A stretch of 64,000 nucleotides of DNA. Source: Terriglobia bacterium. GTDB taxonomy: Bacteria > Acidobacteriota > Terriglobia > Acidiferrales > UBA7541. The stretch spans positions 1-64,000 of the forward strand of contig JAIQGC010000005.1 of NCBI GenBank assembly GCA_020072805.1. Reading direction: 5' to 3'. The notes beneath the pieces are model-generated. The model worked only from the letters and a program-made list of their open reading frames with translations, had not been told where the DNA came from and did no database searches. A program made the translations under genes and the position numbers. This document shows, piece after piece, positions 63,396 through 64,000 of this stretch. Numbering within the stretch: position 1 is the first letter of the stretch; every line of letters begins with the position of its first letter.

Positions 63396-64000
63396 GGCAG
63401 AGGCGCCTCCACTTTCCAGGCGGAAATCAGCCGGTCGTTCAATATCCGCAAACGCGCGTTGATGGCTGGAGAAAGCTGCTGGTAGCTGTCGTCCTCCAGC
63501 AGGGGGGGAAGTTGGGCCTGCGCCGGAATGGGGATGCGCAGCGCCCGGCCCCAGATCGCCAGGGACAAGCAGAAGACCAGCATCATCCCGATGTTGTAGA
63601 AATTGAAAAGACGAAGGGAGACAAAGTCGCCGAAGGTGTTGTGCAGCACGACGGCGCACGAATAGAGGCAAAAGCCGGCTGCCAGAGCGCGGTTCTGCCG
63701 GGAGAAGGGCACTTGGTAATAGCGCGAAAAAAGGAAGAGAGATACGACGACGCCGGCGATCGCCAGTTCCAGGCCGCGGCTTGCCTCTGTCACCGCCTTG
63801 TCCCCGTGCCAATCGGAAACCGCAACCGCATACAGGATGATTGCGCTGGCGCAGGCCAGCAGAACGCGTGCGGCCAGGGCCCAGATTCCCGTGAAACGGC
63901 CCAGCACTCCCCGGCAGAGTTCGGCTACAGCCAGCCCCCGCAGAACCAGCACCACTCCCTGCGTGGTCCAATACACCGCGAATGCCGCGATTGTGACGTA
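63392..64000 (-). CDS. Multi-helix membrane protein (5' end outside window)
   Basis: At least 202 codons; the frame is open to the right edge, so the start is missing. About five membrane helices remain (VVLVLRGLAVAEL, then IWALAARVLLACASAIILYAV, and others), followed by a soluble tail with LLEDDSYQQLSPAINARLR. I do not recognise a named family. It is translationally coupled to the anchored protein downstream, so they may form one membrane complex. Confidence 0.6.
   Translation of the reverse strand, partial: YVTIAAFAVYWTTQGVVLVLRGLAVAELCRGVLGRFTGIWALAARVLLACASAIILYAVAVSDWHGDKAVTEASRGLELAIAGVVVSLFLFSRYYQVPFSRQNRALAAGFCLYSCAVVLHNTFGDFVSLRLFNFYNIGMMLVFCLSLAIWGRALRIPIPAQAQLPPLLEDDSYQQLSPAINARLRILNDRLISAWKVEAPLP

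Noticed and set aside
1..64000. CRISPR arrays, intact insertion sequences, prophage genes
   Set aside because: No regularly spaced repeats, transposases or phage structural genes were seen; the only mobility trace is the integrase remnant.

Overview
The window is high-GC DNA from a free-living Gram-negative bacterium. Gene content suggests an acidobacterium: a multi-SLBB outer-membrane export protein, choice-of-anchor lipoprotein repeats, many PAS/GAF histidine kinases, a gap-pgk-tpiA-secG order, and a dispersed family of CTAAAG hairpins. This placement is inference from gene style, not from a marker gene.

Layout. 1-4260 holds ordinary genes: the tail of inositol-3-phosphate synthase, hisC, a PilZ protein, msrB and three small unknowns. 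A tRNA-Gly(GCC) at 4362-4435 is followed by a degraded integrase tail. A 54-nt direct repeat of the tRNA 3' end plus integrase tail lies at 4418-4471 and again at 20100-20153. The 15.7 kb between the copies reads as a genomic island. It carries a four-PAS histidine kinase with an NtrC-type regulator, a single receiver, and a chemotaxis set: CheA, CheW, a truncated CheY, a CheB with a broken catalytic triad, CheR, a small membrane protein, a truncated haemoglobin, a soluble receptor made of truncated haemoglobin-PAS-PAS-MCP, an AarF/UbiB-type kinase, and an intact CheB. Together these look like a cytoplasmic, haem-based gas-sensing chemosensory pathway.

20190-43048 is an exopolysaccharide locus. 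A LuxR-type regulator is divergent from a degenerate receiver, which is followed by a multi-SLBB Wza-like exporter, a PAP2-Wzi fusion, a Wzz-like chain-length protein, a NusG/RfaH-family antiterminator, a Wzx flippase, glycosyltransferases, a Wzy-like polymerase, sugar-nucleotide enzymes (SDR epimerase, RmlC-like cupin, RmlD-like reductase, WecB-like 2-epimerase), a glycosyltransferase broken by an internal deletion, and a WecA-like initiating transferase with a C-terminal extension. A strong intrinsic terminator closes it. Its spacers carry two copies of a ~155-nt multi-hairpin repeat and several smaller hairpins.

43267-54944 is metabolic: YjjX-type NTPase, thymidine kinase, GHMP kinase, a secreted protein, a P2-type Ca2+ ATPase (minus strand), a CoA-transferase, then gap-pgk-tpiA-secG behind a clear sigma70 promoter, and tRNA-Leu(GAG). 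54945-64000 holds a repeat lipoprotein, an exported peroxiredoxin whose peroxidatic Cys codon is TGA with a SECIS-like hairpin just downstream (a probable selenoprotein), a zinc-ribbon protein, an HD-GYP response regulator, a large hybrid histidine kinase and two membrane proteins, the last running off the window.

The observations most worth following are the selenocysteine peroxiredoxin, the truncated-globin chemoreceptor system in its tRNA-flanked island, the catalytically altered CheB paralogue, and the covarying multi-hairpin repeats. All are read by eye; no database search was run.
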